DNA from: an uncultured Clostridia bacterium
GTDB lineage: Bacteria; Bacillota; Clostridia; Tissierellales; Peptoniphilaceae
Reading direction: 5' to 3'
Assembly: GCA_947254025.1 (NCBI GenBank)
Contig: CAMYBS010000018.1
Span: 1-23,397, forward strand
Length of the DNA stretch: 23,397 bases
In this document: piece by piece, positions 22,502 through 23,397 of the stretch
How positions within the stretch are numbered: position 1 is the stretch's first letter
Layout of the letters: every line of letters begins with the position of its first letter
Notes under the pieces: model-generated
The model's database searches: none
Seen by the model: the letters and a program-made list of their open reading frames with translations, nothing else
What the model was told of the DNA's origin: nothing
Program-made: the position numbers and the translations under genes

Positions 22502-23397
22502 AGCTTATATAAGGCACCTTGCAAAAAATATTTTAAATGCAAATAAAAGTAGGAGAAATATTCTCTTATTAGCCATTGCTTTGACTTCTATACTATTTAC
22601 AAGCCTATTTTCAGTTGCCTTAGGTTTAGGAAAAAGCATGGAAACCCAAACGATGAAAACTATTGGCACAATCAGCCATGGCTCTTTTAAAGAACTTTCT
22701 GACAAAGACATAAATATTTTATCCAAGGATAAAGACTTAAAGGAATTTTCAATAAGAGAGAAAGTTGGGATCCTTGATGATGAAAAAATAAGTGCAGAAC
22801 TATCTTATATGGACAAAAAAGGATTTGAATGGTCATTAATAGAAAAAGTTAAGGGAAAATTTCCTGAAAAAGAAAACGAGATATTTATAGATTTAGCAAC
22901 TGCAAAAAAGTTAGGTTATAAGGGTGAAATTGGAGAAGTGATAGAAGTTCCTTTCAATATAGAAAAACCTTACACAGGAGAGATTATTGAAAAGAAAAGT
23001 GATAAATTTATTATATCTGGAACTTTTCAAAGTCCTATTGATTCCAATGTTGGTGTAGGACAAATCTATTTATCAAAAGCTTATGTAGATAAATTATCCC
23101 TTCCAGAAAATAATAAAGATGTGGAAGTTATGCTAAAGAATTCCTTTATGATAAGGAATAAACTTTTAAAAATTGCAGAGAGAAATGGTTATAAGGTAGC
23201 GGATAATCCTGGGAATTTATCAGGCAATGAAATAAGGATTGGCGTTAACTTTGCGTATCTTTTTTCTGGTGATAGTAGTTTTGATTTAAATACCTTTATA
23301 CCTTATTTAGCTTTTCTGATTTTGGTAATGGTCGCAGGATACTTAATTATCAATAATATATTTAAAATATCTGTAAATGAAGATATAAATTTAATTG
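22485..23397 (+). CDS. FtsX-like ABC permease, partial (runs off the window)
   Basis: 304 residues are visible before the window ends, with no stop. It begins [20 protein letters not shown], then a first membrane helix (about 26-47, LLLAIALTSILFTSLFSVALG). A large extracellular domain follows (about 50-265), then a second helix (about 269-292, FIPYLAFLILVMVAGYLIIN). This is the MacB_PCD/FtsX arrangement. It is translated in a shifted frame relative to the ATPase and overlaps it by 17 bases; GGTGGA near 22474-22479 may be its ribosome binding site. It is the membrane partner of the ATPase at 21824. The remaining helices lie beyond the window. Confidence 0.9.
   Translation, partial: MKVKNKAYIRHLAKNILNANKSRRNILLLAIALTSILFTSLFSVALGLGKSMETQTMKTIGTISHGSFKELSDKDINILSKDKDLKEFSIREKVGILDDEKISAELSYMDKKGFEWSLIEKVKGKFPEKENEIFIDLATAKKLGYKGEIGEVIEVPFNIEKPYTGEIIEKKSDKFIISGTFQSPIDSNVGVGQIYLSKAYVDKLSLPENNKDVEVMLKNSFMIRNKLLKIAERNGYKVADNPGNLSGNEIRIGVNFAYLFSGDSSFDLNTFIPYLAFLILVMVAGYLIINNIFKISVNEDINLI

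Overview
This is an AT-rich, tightly packed bacterial window typical of a low-GC Firmicute. Gene content and protein style (a J-protein/clpB pair with a CtsR-like box, a thiamine ECF S-component under a TPP riboswitch, a DUF1538/PII pair, VncS-like and BcrA-like drug-response modules, AGGAGG ribosome binding sites) suggest an anaerobic Clostridia/Tissierellia-type organism such as the Peptoniphilus/Anaerococcus group. The species assignment is inference. Almost every gene lies on the + strand.

Layout. (1) Bases 1-6063 are accessory DNA: a KilA-N protein, a polyamine-type GNAT acetyltransferase, an ABC-F ribosomal protection protein behind a long structured leader with a 9-codon leader peptide, and a scar of a restriction-modification gene. 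Its N-terminal (3806-3943) and C-terminal (5840-6031) remnants are separated by a lipoprotein cassette, one broken and one intact gene. The scar is bracketed by two nearly identical 34-bp terminators. (2) 6147-7810: an arsenic resistance unit, arsR plus ACR3 efflux permease. (3) 7831-9808: a radical SAM protein and its partner of the uracil-DNA-glycosylase-linked pair, with CGN-rich arginine codons. (4) 9810-12406: a double-DUF1538 membrane protein and a double P-II protein, followed by an array of hairpin repeats. (5) 12428-15262: a BcrA-type ABC transporter with a histidine kinase but no response regulator, behind a promoter with six phased TTAA elements. (6) 15323-18940: dnaJ-like and clpB behind a CtsR-like box. 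(7) 19002-19788: TPP riboswitch and thiT. (8) 20222-23397: response regulator, VncS-like kinase, and a MacB/Vex-type ABC transporter whose permease runs off the window.

How they work together. Several units look like stress or drug defence: ABC-F ribosome protection, arsenite export, two peptide-antibiotic-type sensor/transporter modules, and protein disaggregation. The least described parts are the DUF1538/P-II pair (a membrane protein with its own P-II-like regulator, two domains each, with an apparent internal start), the radical SAM/DUF4130 pair, the hairpin array at 12055-12367, and the tandem-repeat lipoprotein cassette sitting in a broken restriction-modification gene.

All functional assignments come from reading motifs and recalling families. 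No database search was run.
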